Source: Proteobacteria bacterium UBA7447
GTDB lineage: Bacteria > Pseudomonadota > Gammaproteobacteria > Arenicellales > UBA868
Reading direction: 5' to 3'
Assembly (NCBI GenBank): GCA_002477475.1
Contig: DLPX01000003.1
Span: 56,531 to 67,723 of the forward strand
Length of the DNA: 11,193 nucleotides
Shown: piece by piece, positions 1 to 7,093 of the stretch
Numbering within the stretch: the stretch's first letter is position 1
Layout of the letters: each line of letters opens with the position of its first letter
Notes under the pieces: model-generated
Database searches by the model: none
What the model was told of the DNA's origin: nothing
What the model saw: only the letters and a program-made list of their open reading frames with translations
Translations under genes and position numbers: made by a program

Positions 1-16
1 TGACAGGATGACAGGA
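1..16. repeat. Two tandem copies of an 8-bp unit at the window edge
   Basis: TGACAGGA occurs twice back to back (1-8 and 9-16), followed by TAAAAAA. The array starts at the first base, so more copies could lie outside the window. No gene covers it, and no function can be assigned. Confidence 0.5.
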
Positions 17-127
17 TAAAAAAGCATCATGCCACCAACGATCAGATTCTCAAAGCGATGTGCGTCTTCAGTCCGTCACAAAGACATCGCAAGCTGTAAT
101 GTGAACAAAACTTCATCTTTATGCCAC

Positions 128-160
128 ACCAGAGCGGGTAGAGTTTCGTAAGGCTCTGGT
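128..160 (+). promoter_or_regulatory. Inverted repeat in the leader of dsbB
   Basis: ACCAGAGC (128-135) and GCTCTGGT (153-160) form a perfect 8-bp inverted repeat with a 17-nt loop, about 50 bp upstream of the dsbB start. No T-run follows, so it is not a typical intrinsic terminator. It could be an operator or a leader hairpin. The rest of 1-209 holds no supported gene and no clear -35/-10 pair. Confidence 0.35.
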
Positions 161-209
161 CTCATGTCAGATAACATCCACTTGATGATGCTGCAATGAG
201 CGTTTCTCT

Positions 210-701
210 ATGACCTCAACATCGTCTCTTTTTCGTCTGGCAAGTCTCGTCGCCTTTGTTGCGTGTGCAGGTCTGTTGGGGTTTGGCTACTGGCTGCAGT
301 ATCGGGAATTTCTCGATCCCTGCCCGCTGTGTATTTTTCAGCGAATCGCCTTTATGTCCCTGGGTCTCATCGCGCTCATCGGGGCAATACATAACCCGAT
401 CGGTTATGGACGCAAGATCTATGCTGCGCTCGCAGCACTCGCTGGAATTCTCGGAGCGGCTGTTGCCGGCCGGCACATCTATCTGCAAAACCTGCCCGCA
501 GATCAGATACCTGAATGTGGACCCGGGCTGGAGTTCATGTTGTCAAACATGCCTTTAGCGGATGCACTGCAAAAAGCGCTCGCAGGATCTGGAGAATGTG
601 CCGATGTCTCATGGACCTTCCTTGGTCTTTCGATGCCGTGGTGGACGCTGTTCTGGTATCTGGTACTCAGTGCACTGATGATAACCGCCGCGCGGCGATA
701 A
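210..701 (+). CDS. dsbB: Disulfide bond formation protein B (DsbB)
   Basis: Inner-membrane quinone reductase that reoxidises the periplasmic thiol oxidase DsbA and passes electrons to ubiquinone. The 163-residue protein has the family's usual length and four hydrophobic segments (about 8-28, 43-62, 69-87 and 141-160). The first periplasmic loop has the redox pair C38-P-L-C41, followed by the family-typical FQR at 43-45. The second loop has the other pair, C103 and C130, spaced as in E. coli DsbB. No DsbA gene is visible. The ATG at 210 overlaps the stop of a five-codon ORF starting at 196 (ATGA overlap). The Shine-Dalgarno sequence is poor, with only GAG about 9 nt upstream. The next gene converges from the other strand, so dsbB is probably transcribed alone or with sequence left of the window. 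The family assignment is firm. Confidence 0.95.
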   Translation: MTSTSSLFRLASLVAFVACAGLLGFGYWLQYREFLDPCPLCIFQRIAFMSLGLIALIGAIHNPIGYGRKIYAALAALAGILGAAVAGRHIYLQNLPADQIPECGPGLEFMLSNMPLADALQKALAGSGECADVSWTFLGLSMPWWTLFWYLVLSALMITAARR

Positions 702-758
702 CCCGATCATCGAACAAGCTCGTCTGTTCAGTCTCGCAACATCAGCTTCCAAAAAGAT

Positions 759-1160
759 CTATCCCGACCGCCTGGCCACCATATCAATTTCAACGAGTGC
801 TTCACGGGCGAGCCCTGTGACCCCAATACAGGTGCGCGCGGGCAACCGTCCCGCAGCAAAGTAAGCGCGGTAAGTCTGGTTCATGACTTCATAATCGCGC
901 GCGAACTCGGTCAGGTAGACCCGGCACGACAGCACGTGCGAAAGATCCAGACCCAGGCCCTCCAGCACAATGATCAGATTGTCCATGACACGGCGCGTCT
1001 GCGCCTGGACTCCCTCAGGCAACGGCGCGCTGTCATCGTGGGGGTCCGTTGGCATCTGTCCCGTTAACTGAATCCACCCGTCGACCTCCACTGCGTGGCT
1101 GAAGGGGGCGACGTGTGTGGGGGCCTCATCAAAATTATGAAATACCGGACCCTGACTCAT
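759..1160 (-). CDS. RidA/YjgF/UK114-family protein (reactive imine deaminase type)
   Basis: RidA-family proteins are cytosolic trimers. The best known members hydrolyse reactive enamine/imine intermediates released by PLP enzymes. From the start at 1160 the product is 133 residues, normal for the family. The core motifs are present: WIQLTGQMP near 29-37, Q54-T55 with a following helix, VYLTEF at 81-86, and LPARTCIGV at 106-114 with the substrate-binding arginine R109. E124 in VEID corresponds to the conserved acidic residue. Retaining R109 suggests imine deaminase chemistry rather than a diverged subfamily. The frame is open further upstream to 1274, but the ATG at 1160 is preferred because AAGGAGA lies just upstream and homology begins there. 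It follows a small membrane-protein gene by 46 bp on the same strand, so the two may be co-transcribed. The physiological substrate is unknown. Confidence 0.92.
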   Translation of the reverse strand: MSQGPVFHNFDEAPTHVAPFSHAVEVDGWIQLTGQMPTDPHDDSAPLPEGVQAQTRRVMDNLIIVLEGLGLDLSHVLSCRVYLTEFARDYEVMNQTYRAYFAAGRLPARTCIGVTGLAREALVEIDMVARRSG

Positions 1161-1206
1161 TCTTTGTCTCCTTGTATCCTGAAATCCTGAAACTGGGCAT
1201 GTGGAT

Positions 1207-1437
1207 TTATTTGCGACCGGGAAAGGGTCGGCCGACGACCAGCCAGTCCCACAACCGATGCAGCAGATACGCAAACGCTGTGGCCGCCAACGTCACAAAG
1301 CCCCAGCCAATGACATCATCATGAGGCATGATGGCCGGAATGCCAAACGCAAGACTTACTAACCACAGGCTCCAGATAATCAGCCACCCGAGACGGTATA
1401 CGGGCCGAAGAAAGTTGGTACTGCGTCGTCGTCGCAT
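1207..1437 (-). CDS. Small hypothetical membrane protein with two helices
   Basis: A 76-residue protein with a basic N-terminus (MRRRRSTNFLRPVYR). One hydrophobic segment lies at about 17-37, and a second at about 43-67 ends in a tryptophan-rich stretch (HRLWDWLVV). The basic ends and short polar turn around HDD suggest a helical hairpin with both termini in the cytoplasm. I do not recognise the family. No strong Shine-Dalgarno sequence precedes the ATG at 1437. It lies upstream of the RidA-family gene in the same direction with a 46-bp gap, and is divergent from the ABM-domain gene. The composition and membrane topology look like a real protein, not a chance ORF, but function is unknown. Confidence 0.6.
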   Translation of the reverse strand: MRRRRSTNFLRPVYRLGWLIIWSLWLVSLAFGIPAIMPHDDVIGWGFVTLAATAFAYLLHRLWDWLVVGRPFPGRK

Positions 1438-1525
1438 TGCCGGGCTGTATTGGCGTTACACTTTGAATTAACTGAAATCGCACTGTAGCGGAAAACGCTG
1501 GATAAACGTATCCCGATACCCGGTC
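1438..1525. promoter_or_regulatory. Divergent intergenic region between membrane protein and ABM gene
   Basis: These 88 bp separate two divergently read genes and so probably carry promoters for both. On the plus strand TTGAAT, near 1467, is followed about 15 bp later by TGTAGC. This is a weak candidate pair with poor spacing. I see no convincing operator. Confidence 0.25.
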
Positions 1526-1828
1526 ATGATTGTTGTCCTTTTTGAATTTGAGCCCGATCCCTCTTATCAGGACCGCTACTTCGAACTGGCGGGCCTGCTG
1601 CGCGAGAACGTTGAGAGGATCGAGGGCTTCATCAGTGTTGAACGCTTTGAAAGTGTCTCCCAAAGCGGTCGTTTCATTTCGGTATCCACCTGGGAAGATC
1701 TCGACGCCGTCAAAAGATGGCGCGAACACCTGGAACACGCAGCGGCACAAAATGAGGCGAAAGACCGGGGCATCTTCCGCAATTACCGGATCCGGGTCGC
1801 AGAAGTGATCCGCGACTACGGCCCTTAG
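1526..1828 (+). CDS. Antibiotic biosynthesis monooxygenase (ABM) domain protein
   Basis: A 100-residue single-domain protein of the dimeric alpha/beta-barrel (ferredoxin-like) ABM superfamily. Members include cofactor-free quinol monooxygenases, haem-degrading enzymes and many small proteins of unknown role. The order of elements fits: first strand MIVVLFEFEP, a helix around 14-31, EGFISVERFES at 33-43, RFISVSTWEDLDAVKRW at 49-65, EHLEHAAAQNEAKDRG at 67-82, and a final strand YRIRVAEVIRDYG. The HAAAQ and YRIRVAEV motifs are typical of the group often annotated as antibiotic biosynthesis monooxygenase. The name does not imply antibiotic production, and no biosynthetic cluster is present. Upstream pairing to 16S rRNA is weak. 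It converges with the dioxygenase gene, with only 2 bp between the stop codons. Confidence 0.85.
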   Translation: MIVVLFEFEPDPSYQDRYFELAGLLRENVERIEGFISVERFESVSQSGRFISVSTWEDLDAVKRWREHLEHAAAQNEAKDRGIFRNYRIRVAEVIRDYGP

Positions 1829-1830
1829 GT

Positions 1831-2601
1831 TCAGTACATCCAGCGGCGCTGGAGTTTTTCAGACCCGGGCGTTCGCCCGTAAAGCACATCCGTACGGATG
1901 ATGTATTTGATCCCGCGACGGATCTTTTCTCCCGCATGCGGGTAATGCTGGGGATGACCGCCGTGCGGAAAGCATAATGCGCTGCCGAGCGGTGTATGGA
2001 CGGGAATTGCTTCGCCGCTTTCGCCCTCGGGGTAAAACCGGGTGTGGCCCCCGTCGTAGTCTCCACTCAGCAACAAAAGGAAAGTTAACTGGCTCCAGCG
2101 ATCGCCAAACGCATCGACCTGCAGCTTGCCATCCACCACCGCACTGCCCGGCCAGGATCCGTCCGTGTGGGTCTTGAAGTAGTCGCCGGGCTGGTAACGG
2201 TAGAAGCGAAACCGAGCGTTCAGACCGAGGCTCGGCGCGCCGCCGATCAGTTCGGTCAATTGAGGCTGGCATCGACTGAACAAGGTAGCGCAGATACTTT
2301 CATCGACTAGCCAATTGAGATTGCGCATATGGCGCACGCTGTGCGGCAGTGACACCGGCGCATCGTCATGAAAGCCCAGGGTGTCGACAATCAGCCGAAA
2401 CTGCTCGCACTCTTCTAACGAAAGTACATTGTGCAGCTGAAATACGCCCGGCAGATCTGGCAGGTCTATCCGTTCTACCGGCGGCCCAGCTTCATCAAAG
2501 CGAATAAGCCCCTCGCGCGCACTCGCCCACAGCGGCAATGCCTCCTGATCATGTCCCGGCTCGTGCGCCAGCACGAAAAAGTCCGCTTCCGTCTCGCTCA
2601 T
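1831..2601 (-). CDS. 2-oxoglutarate/Fe(II)-dependent dioxygenase, prolyl 4-hydroxylase-like
   Basis: A 256-residue cytosolic protein. It has a variable N-terminal part (about 1-50) followed by a P4Hc-type 2OG-Fe(II) oxygenase fold. The iron facial triad is visible: H145-T-D147 in FKTHTDGSW, and H222 in PHAGEKIRRGIKYIIRTD. K232, in the GxKY motif ten residues after H222, is the expected 2-oxoglutarate carboxylate ligand. Substrate-side strands FRFYRYQPGDYF (131-142) and LTFLLLLSGDYDGGHTRFY (172-190) agree with the family. The ATG at 2601 has an excellent Shine-Dalgarno (AGGAGAG at 2608-2614, 6-nt spacing). It is divergent from the cupin gene at 2714. The hydroxylation substrate cannot be told: candidates are a protein prolyl residue or a small molecule. 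Confidence 0.88.
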   Translation of the reverse strand: MSETEADFFVLAHEPGHDQEALPLWASAREGLIRFDEAGPPVERIDLPDLPGVFQLHNVLSLEECEQFRLIVDTLGFHDDAPVSLPHSVRHMRNLNWLVDESICATLFSRCQPQLTELIGGAPSLGLNARFRFYRYQPGDYFKTHTDGSWPGSAVVDGKLQVDAFGDRWSQLTFLLLLSGDYDGGHTRFYPEGESGEAIPVHTPLGSALCFPHGGHPQHYPHAGEKIRRGIKYIIRTDVLYGRTPGSEKLQRRWMY

Positions 2602-2713
2602 CCCAATCTCTCCTGCTGCGCCCTGATAAGGTAATCTTGCGACCGTACCATCAGCGCGATATCGCCCAAGGTAAAGAACGACCGATTATCCCGAAGAACA
2701 CACAGGAAGAAAA
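2602..2713. promoter_or_regulatory. Divergent intergenic region between dioxygenase and cupin genes
   Basis: This 112-bp spacer carries ribosome binding sites for both flanking genes (AGGAGAG for the dioxygenase on minus; AGGAAG at 2704-2709 for the cupin on plus) and presumably both promoters. A plus-strand TTGCGA near 2637 followed 17 bp later by TATCGC is a weak sigma70-like candidate. No operator is evident. Confidence 0.3.
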
Positions 2714-3058
2714 ATGAAGATCGCCGTATTGCATGAACCGCTGGCCCAAAGGGACCTCAACGACTGGGGCGCTCCTGAGCAGATGCTCGACGGAAACTCA
2801 CACACACAGGGAGTACTGCTGCATAAGGGTGAAAGGGGCGCATCGGAGTGCGGCTACTGGGAATGCACGCCAGGCCATTGGCGGTGTGAGGTCACGCGGG
2901 ACGAGTTCTGCCACTTCCTTGACGGCGAGGCGAGCTACGAGAGCGACGACGGCGCGGTCACCGACATTACACCCGACACCGCTGCGTTTTTTCCCGCAGG
3001 CTGGAGCGGCAGCTGTCGGGTCACAAAAACCTTAAAAAAGGTCTACATGATCCGATGA
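2714..3058 (+). CDS. Cupin-domain protein, DUF861/ureidoglycine-aminohydrolase type (Cupin_3)
   Basis: A 114-residue single cupin. Its signature block is that of the Cupin_3/DUF861 family: GYWECTPGHWRCEVTRDEF (47-65), then CHFLDGEASYESDDG (66-80), ITPDTAAFFPAGW (85-97) and a final VYMI strand. Characterised relatives include ureidoglycine aminohydrolase and EutQ-like domains, but most members are stand-alone proteins of unknown function. The canonical HxH metal motif is absent. H55, E64 and H67 are candidate polar residues, but metal binding is uncertain. AGGAAG lies 4-6 nt before the ATG. The gene converges with the small hypothetical gene, with 7 bp between stops. I give no specific reaction. 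Confidence 0.85.
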   Translation: MKIAVLHEPLAQRDLNDWGAPEQMLDGNSHTQGVLLHKGERGASECGYWECTPGHWRCEVTRDEFCHFLDGEASYESDDGAVTDITPDTAAFFPAGWSGSCRVTKTLKKVYMIR

Positions 3059-3065
3059 CGACGGT

Positions 3066-3317
3066 TTAATGCTTAGGCCGCCTCATTGCAATGTGATGCA
3101 GCTGATTGAGCACGGCTGAAGCCTGCTGCTCGCCGGGCAGATCCTCATCCACGAGACTGGAACAAAGAGTCGTCGCCGCTGAAAGGTTGCCGGTAATCGA
3201 ATATGCCGTCATCACGGCTTCACGCAGAATCATGGCCTGCGCGGGAATAGCGAGGGATGGCCCCTCCCTTTGTGAGAAAGTTTCATCTTTTTCCATGCCC
3301 TCAAGATGCGGTCGCAT
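3066..3317 (-). CDS. Small hypothetical protein
   Basis: An 83-residue ORF of unrecognised family. The sequence is protein-like: an acidic/polar N-terminus, a helical stretch from about 30 to 52 (IPAQAMILREAVMTAYSITG), and a second leucine/alanine-rich helix towards LNQLHHIAMRRPKH. It is predicted soluble with no signal peptide. I chose the start at 3317 because AAGG lies 5 nt upstream. An alternative ATG at 3296 would shorten it by seven residues. The frame is open to 3485, but that longer start would overlap the divergent cupin gene. It lies between two cupin genes on the opposite strand. Function is unknown and reality is moderately likely. Confidence 0.5.
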   Translation of the reverse strand: MRPHLEGMEKDETFSQREGPSLAIPAQAMILREAVMTAYSITGNLSAATTLCSSLVDEDLPGEQQASAVLNQLHHIAMRRPKH

Positions 3318-3363
3318 CTGGACCTTTTCAAGAGGGCTGTCGAATTTAACTACCACTAATTTT

Positions 3364-3455
3364 AGGAGGTTATCGCTCTCTTGCCAGGCCGTCGACCGAT
3401 CGGGCTCTTTAAGATATGCTTGAAGAAAGACCGCACGCCAGAAGAAATCCGATGA
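3364..3455 (+). promoter_or_regulatory. Strong Shine-Dalgarno-like site and possible short leader ORF before the second cupin gene
   Basis: AGGAGGTTATC (3364-3374) matches the 16S anti-Shine-Dalgarno complement at nearly every position, yet no long gene starts right after it. The nearest in-frame candidate is a TTG at 3381 (11-nt spacing). It opens a 24-codon ORF whose TGA (3453-3455) overlaps the cupin ATG at 3452 as ATGA. This could be a coupled leader peptide. It could also mean the site is a chance match. Confidence 0.3.
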
Positions 3456-3862
3456 AGACAACACCACAGAAGTTTTGCGCCTCAAGCGCAGCCGACGCCA
3501 AGTGGGCGCAGGGACTGCGCAAATTTTTTGAGTACCGGGATCTTGGCATCAGTGAAGCCACCGGCGGCGCCTACAGCGCTCACGTCATCCGGGTAAAGAA
3601 ACCCGTGACCGAGTTTCCGCACACCGGTCCGCACGTCCACGATCTTGAGTTTCAGATGATTTACATCCTGAAAGGCTGGATCCGCTTCACTTATGAAGGT
3701 CAGGGGGAATTCACTTTTCGCGAGGGAGACAGTTGCCTTCAGCCGGCCGGTATCGTCCACGACGAACTGGACTGCTCAGACGACCTGGAACTCATCCAGC
3801 TCACGGCACCAGCTGAATTTGAAACCCACCGCATCAACACATCAACCGACGTGTCAGACTGA
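3452..3862 (+). CDS. Single-domain cupin protein with metal-site motif
   Basis: A 136-residue cytosolic protein with a classical small beta-barrel cupin. Motif 1 is visible as GPHVHDLEFQMIYILKG (59-75), giving metal ligands H61 and H63, with Q68 where the consensus has glutamate. Motif 2 is GDSCLQPAGIVHDELD (92-107), giving H103. The site is therefore 3-His, possibly 3-His/1-Gln, as in a number of uncharacterised cupins. Residues before 40 form an N-terminal extension. The frame also has an ATG at 3416 that would add 12 residues. I prefer 3452 because it is coupled (ATGA) to a short upstream ORF, though its own Shine-Dalgarno is weak. Cupins of this kind bind or convert small acids, or act as sensors. 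No specific reaction can be named. It converges with the amidase gene, 12 bp away. Confidence 0.85.
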   Translation: MKTTPQKFCASSAADAKWAQGLRKFFEYRDLGISEATGGAYSAHVIRVKKPVTEFPHTGPHVHDLEFQMIYILKGWIRFTYEGQGEFTFREGDSCLQPAGIVHDELDCSDDLELIQLTAPAEFETHRINTSTDVSD

Positions 3863-3874
3863 ACGAGCTCTGGC

Positions 3875-5293
3875 TTAGGCCTCTTTTTCCCAAAGCGTTT
3901 GGGTCAGCACGCCCACCCGGGACTCGATCACTTCCATCGCGTCGAGCACCATGTCTTCACGGTAACGGCGGCCGATAATCTGCACCCCGGCCGGGCGCCC
4001 CGCAATCATGCCGATGGGTGTCACACCGGCCGGCAGGCTTACCCAGTTGATGCCGGTGCTGTAAATCGCCGAGTTGAAAAGGTCTCGGGTACCGGCAAGG
4101 CTTTTCTGGTCACAGTCCCAGTCCGGTGTCGGCTGCAGAAAGTAAGGCGCCAACACGAGAGGTGTCTCTTCCAGAAATTCGTTCCACTGGCGCGTCATCG
4201 CAGCCCGGTTCTTGACGCCCAGGCGATAATCCACGGGATCCGCCGTCTCGCCCATCTCGAAGTACCACTCAAATATCTTCTGAATGGTTTCGCTGCCATG
4301 CTCACGGGCCATCGGCATCAAAAACGCATCCAGCTCTGCGCCAAGGTACCTGAACCACGCCTTGGCACAGTCATCCACGGACGGCGTCGTCGCCTCTTCT
4401 ACCGCATAACCCGCGTCTGAAAGATAACCTGCAGCCCGATCAACTGCTTCGGTAATCTCAGGATGCATCGGATGACCGTAAGACTCGGTCGTGACACCCA
4501 CTCGAATGGGGCCGGGTTCTTGGGGCCACCCCTCAAAGGGTACCGGCATCCATAGCGGATCTCGTGCATCAGCGCCTGACATCACACCAAGCGCCAGGCG
4601 CACATCACGCACCTCGCGGCAGATTGCTCCCTGTACGGATATCAGCTGCGCCAGGATACCCCGCTCTTCTGTTGCCGAAGGCACATAGGCCGGCACACGG
4701 CCGAAGGTGGGCTTAACCGTCGACAGGCCGCAGTTAAATGCCGGGCAGCGCAGTGAGCCGCCGATATCATTGCCGTGATGAATCGGCCCAAACCCTGCGG
4801 CGCCAGCAGACGATGCCCCGCCTGAGGAGCCGCCAGGACTGGCATCCTCATCCCAGGGATTCAACGTTCTCCCATGCAGTGGGTTGTCGGTGTTGAGCCG
4901 CATCGAGAGCTCAGGGGTGTTGGTGCGCCCGACAATGATGGCGCCCGCCTTTCTGAGATTGGCCGTCACCGGAGAATCATCGGGGGCTATCAGGTCTTTT
5001 AGAGCGGGCAGCCCGTTAGGGGTGGGCTGACCTTTGACGTCGATATTGGACTTGATCGTGACCGGCACGCCGTGCAGCGGTCCCGTGGTTTTACCGGCCG
5101 CCAGTTGCGCATCGGCCACCCGGGCATCAGCCAGTGCTTCTTCAGTGAGATCCAGAACGATCGCATTGAGCCTCGGATTGTGCTCGGCAATGCGTCCTGA
5201 CACAGAGGTGATCAACTCCTCTGCGGTAAATCTTTTATCCCGGATACCCTGCGCTGCCTCACAGGCGCTCAACTGCCAAAGTTCATCGCTCAT
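3875..5293 (-). CDS. Amidase-signature family hydrolase
   Basis: A 472-residue enzyme of the amidase signature family, which hydrolyses carboxylic amides by a Ser-cisSer-Lys triad. The triad is intact: K81 in GVPVTIKSN, S156 in PGGSSGGAS, and nucleophile S180 in GNDIGGSLR. The 24-residue spacing between the two serines matches characterised members. KPTFGR (194-199) completes the signature. Length is normal for stand-alone amidases. There is no signal peptide, so it is predicted cytosolic. It is unlikely to be GatA, because no gatB or gatC adjoins it and the C-terminal half is of the generic amidase type. AAGGAG sits just before the ATG, right behind the aceK stop codon with an 11-bp gap, so it is the last gene of a five-gene minus-strand unit. 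The substrate is unknown. A link to the imported compound is inference. Confidence 0.92.
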   Translation of the reverse strand: MSDELWQLSACEAAQGIRDKRFTAEELITSVSGRIAEHNPRLNAIVLDLTEEALADARVADAQLAAGKTTGPLHGVPVTIKSNIDVKGQPTPNGLPALKDLIAPDDSPVTANLRKAGAIIVGRTNTPELSMRLNTDNPLHGRTLNPWDEDASPGGSSGGASSAGAAGFGPIHHGNDIGGSLRCPAFNCGLSTVKPTFGRVPAYVPSATEERGILAQLISVQGAICREVRDVRLALGVMSGADARDPLWMPVPFEGWPQEPGPIRVGVTTESYGHPMHPEITEAVDRAAGYLSDAGYAVEEATTPSVDDCAKAWFRYLGAELDAFLMPMAREHGSETIQKIFEWYFEMGETADPVDYRLGVKNRAAMTRQWNEFLEETPLVLAPYFLQPTPDWDCDQKSLAGTRDLFNSAIYSTGINWVSLPAGVTPIGMIAGRPAGVQIIGRRYREDMVLDAMEVIESRVGVLTQTLWEKEA

Positions 5294-5304
5294 GTCCCTC
5301 TCCT

Positions 5305-7083
5305 TTAAGCCCCCAGACTGCTGCTGTCAGGATAGACCTGGATCTGGGGAACTTTGCCATTCTTTAGCTCATCCTGGATGCCCTGCCAGTGTTCGACCTC
5401 GAGAAGATCTCCGTGCACGGTGCGGAACAGCCGGCGCAGATCTGGATCGGTAATCCGCAAACCCACCTCGATCTCCTCAGGTAGAAATACCACGCCGTCC
5501 TCGAAGAACCAACCGGGGATATCCTCTTCCCCGTCACACCGATCTCGGTTACTGCGGATCTTCACGTCTGTGAATGTCTCTAACGCATCGTAATCGAAAA
5601 GATACACCCGTATATGGCTGCCGACACCATAGTTGCGCCCATCCAGATCACGGTTGAAAATATTTGCCGCCATGTTATTTTTAATGCACTGACCAAGGCT
5701 AATCACAGCGCGCTCGCAATCCTCCCGCGGCGCCTGCTGCAGGAAAACGGGTAATGGGATCATCTTGCGTTGCACGATGAGATGATGAAAGAAGACCGTT
5801 TCCCCGCGCAGTGAAACGGCGTTGCTGGCATATTCTACGAGTTCAGATAACAACCCCGACGAAAAGTGCGAACTCGGCAGGTTCACGTTGTAGTAAATCG
5901 CGTTATCCAGCATGCTACCTGTTCGGTTGATGTCATGCACTTTTCGGTATTTCTCTAGCACGGATTCCACACCAGAGAAATCCCCCCATTTGTAGTTTTC
6001 GGTTGGATGGTCCCGAATGACCTTGAGGTTATAAACCGAACCCGGCGCCTGAAAGCCGATTGCCACGGTGCCCGGGAAACCGATAGCGGTATCAAAAACC
6101 GCTTTGTCTCTTACAAGTTCGTCTGTTAGTTCTTCCATCACGGCAACCTTGCCAAAGTGATTGAATCCCAAAGAAGAGTAGTGCAGTCCGAGCGGCCGCT
6201 TGGGCATGATCCCGTGCAGGAACTCAGCGAGTTCGTGATAGTGATCATTGGTAACGATAAAATTCGCGCGAGTCGTGCTGAAAAGGTTATGTGCCTCGGG
6301 CTCGTCGGTGAGTACGGCGTCGATATAGATACCAACCTCATCATTCAGCAGCGCCAGGATCAGCGGTACGACCAAACCACCGTTAAGGCAGATCCGGCCG
6401 ACCACGTAGGCCCCACGGTTGCGGAAAAAGCCGCCTCGGATGACATCTACGGCCAATATGTTGTCAGCCAGGCCCCGTCTTGTAAGCGCCTCATCAATTT
6501 TATCTGCGGCGCGTTCCGAATCCCTGACGACATCCCGAAACGGAATCTCAAACGACGGGATGGCAAGCATCTCGCGGATCAGCCCTGCATCGATCAAATC
6601 CACTGTCCGGCTAAACATCACCTCGCTGTCACTACTAGATTGCGTCTTGATATTGACCGCGTAGTCCACGGGAGTCCAGTTATCCATAAACACCGCGCGC
6701 CGCACCGAATGCAGGAAAGCCAGCGCCAAGTCGGCCTCATATCTTCCAGCAACGGCCGCCGTATAATGTTGTTCGAGGCGGTCCCACAGTTCCAGGGCGG
6801 CGATGGCATCAGGACATTCTGCTGAGAGTGTGCGGGCCAGCGCGTGCATTCGCTCGCCGTACAGGGTCAGGCGGTCACGGCTGTTCTGCAGCGACTGCTG
6901 AAAGGCGCTTGCTTCAAAGGCCGCCTTCGCCTTCGGAGGAATAGCGCGAAAGTCACCGTAAAAACCATCAAAAACCTGCTGGATCCAATCCGACAGGATA
7001 CGCGCCGAGGATTTAGGATCAGCTTTAGATTCCAGCAGCCACTTGGCGGGTGCTTGGTGAGAGGACATACCGTCGCGGATCAT
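5305..7083 (-). CDS. aceK: Isocitrate dehydrogenase kinase/phosphatase (AceK)
   Basis: AceK phosphorylates and dephosphorylates isocitrate dehydrogenase in the cytosol, setting the split between the TCA cycle and the glyoxylate bypass. At 592 residues it is close to E. coli AceK (578). The N-terminal regulatory domain spans roughly 1-300. The kinase-like domain follows: YSSLGFNHFGKVAVMEEL (302-319); FQAPGSVYNLKVIRD with ATP-site lysine K354; KWGDFSGVESVL (365-376); HLIVQRKMIPLP (434-445). The catalytic loop NIFNRDLDGRNYGV has D479 and N484, and the metal-binding DYD is at 497-499. All expected motifs are intact. No good Shine-Dalgarno precedes the ATG at 7083, nor an alternative ATG at 7068. 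An in-frame TAG at 7090-7092 rules out a longer start. E. coli aceK follows aceB and aceA; here it sits between a formyltransferase gene (49-bp gap) and an amidase gene (11-bp gap). Confidence 0.95.
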   Translation of the reverse strand: MIRDGMSSHQAPAKWLLESKADPKSSARILSDWIQQVFDGFYGDFRAIPPKAKAAFEASAFQQSLQNSRDRLTLYGERMHALARTLSAECPDAIAALELWDRLEQHYTAAVAGRYEADLALAFLHSVRRAVFMDNWTPVDYAVNIKTQSSSDSEVMFSRTVDLIDAGLIREMLAIPSFEIPFRDVVRDSERAADKIDEALTRRGLADNILAVDVIRGGFFRNRGAYVVGRICLNGGLVVPLILALLNDEVGIYIDAVLTDEPEAHNLFSTTRANFIVTNDHYHELAEFLHGIMPKRPLGLHYSSLGFNHFGKVAVMEELTDELVRDKAVFDTAIGFPGTVAIGFQAPGSVYNLKVIRDHPTENYKWGDFSGVESVLEKYRKVHDINRTGSMLDNAIYYNVNLPSSHFSSGLLSELVEYASNAVSLRGETVFFHHLIVQRKMIPLPVFLQQAPREDCERAVISLGQCIKNNMAANIFNRDLDGRNYGVGSHIRVYLFDYDALETFTDVKIRSNRDRCDGEEDIPGWFFEDGVVFLPEEIEVGLRITDPDLRRLFRTVHGDLLEVEHWQGIQDELKNGKVPQIQVYPDSSSLGA

Positions 7084-7093
7084 GGAAGGCTAG

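Noticed and set aside
712..729. Small inverted repeat GAACA/TGTTC between dsbB and the RidA gene as a terminator
   Set aside because: The 5-bp stem is AT-rich and no T-run follows on either strand, so it is not a convincing terminator.
1161..1274. N-terminal extension of the RidA-family protein by 38 residues
   Set aside because: The extra residues overlap the coding end of the membrane-protein gene and do not resemble RidA; the ATG at 1160 has a good ribosome binding site.
1319..1750. A 143-codon minus-strand frame
   Set aside because: It overlaps most of the ABM gene and the 5' part of the small membrane-protein gene, and has no family resemblance.
3318..3485. N-terminal extension of the small hypothetical protein to 139 residues
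   Set aside because: It would overlap the start of the divergent cupin gene; the ATG at 3317 has AAGG at proper spacing.
5034..5453. A 139-codon plus-strand frame across the amidase-aceK junction
   Set aside because: It is antisense to two confidently identified genes and shows low-complexity serine/arginine-rich translation typical of shadow frames.
6157..6825. A 222-codon open frame on the plus strand
   Set aside because: It lies wholly antisense to the motif-complete aceK coding sequence, has no recognisable domain, and is best explained by codon bias of the opposite strand.
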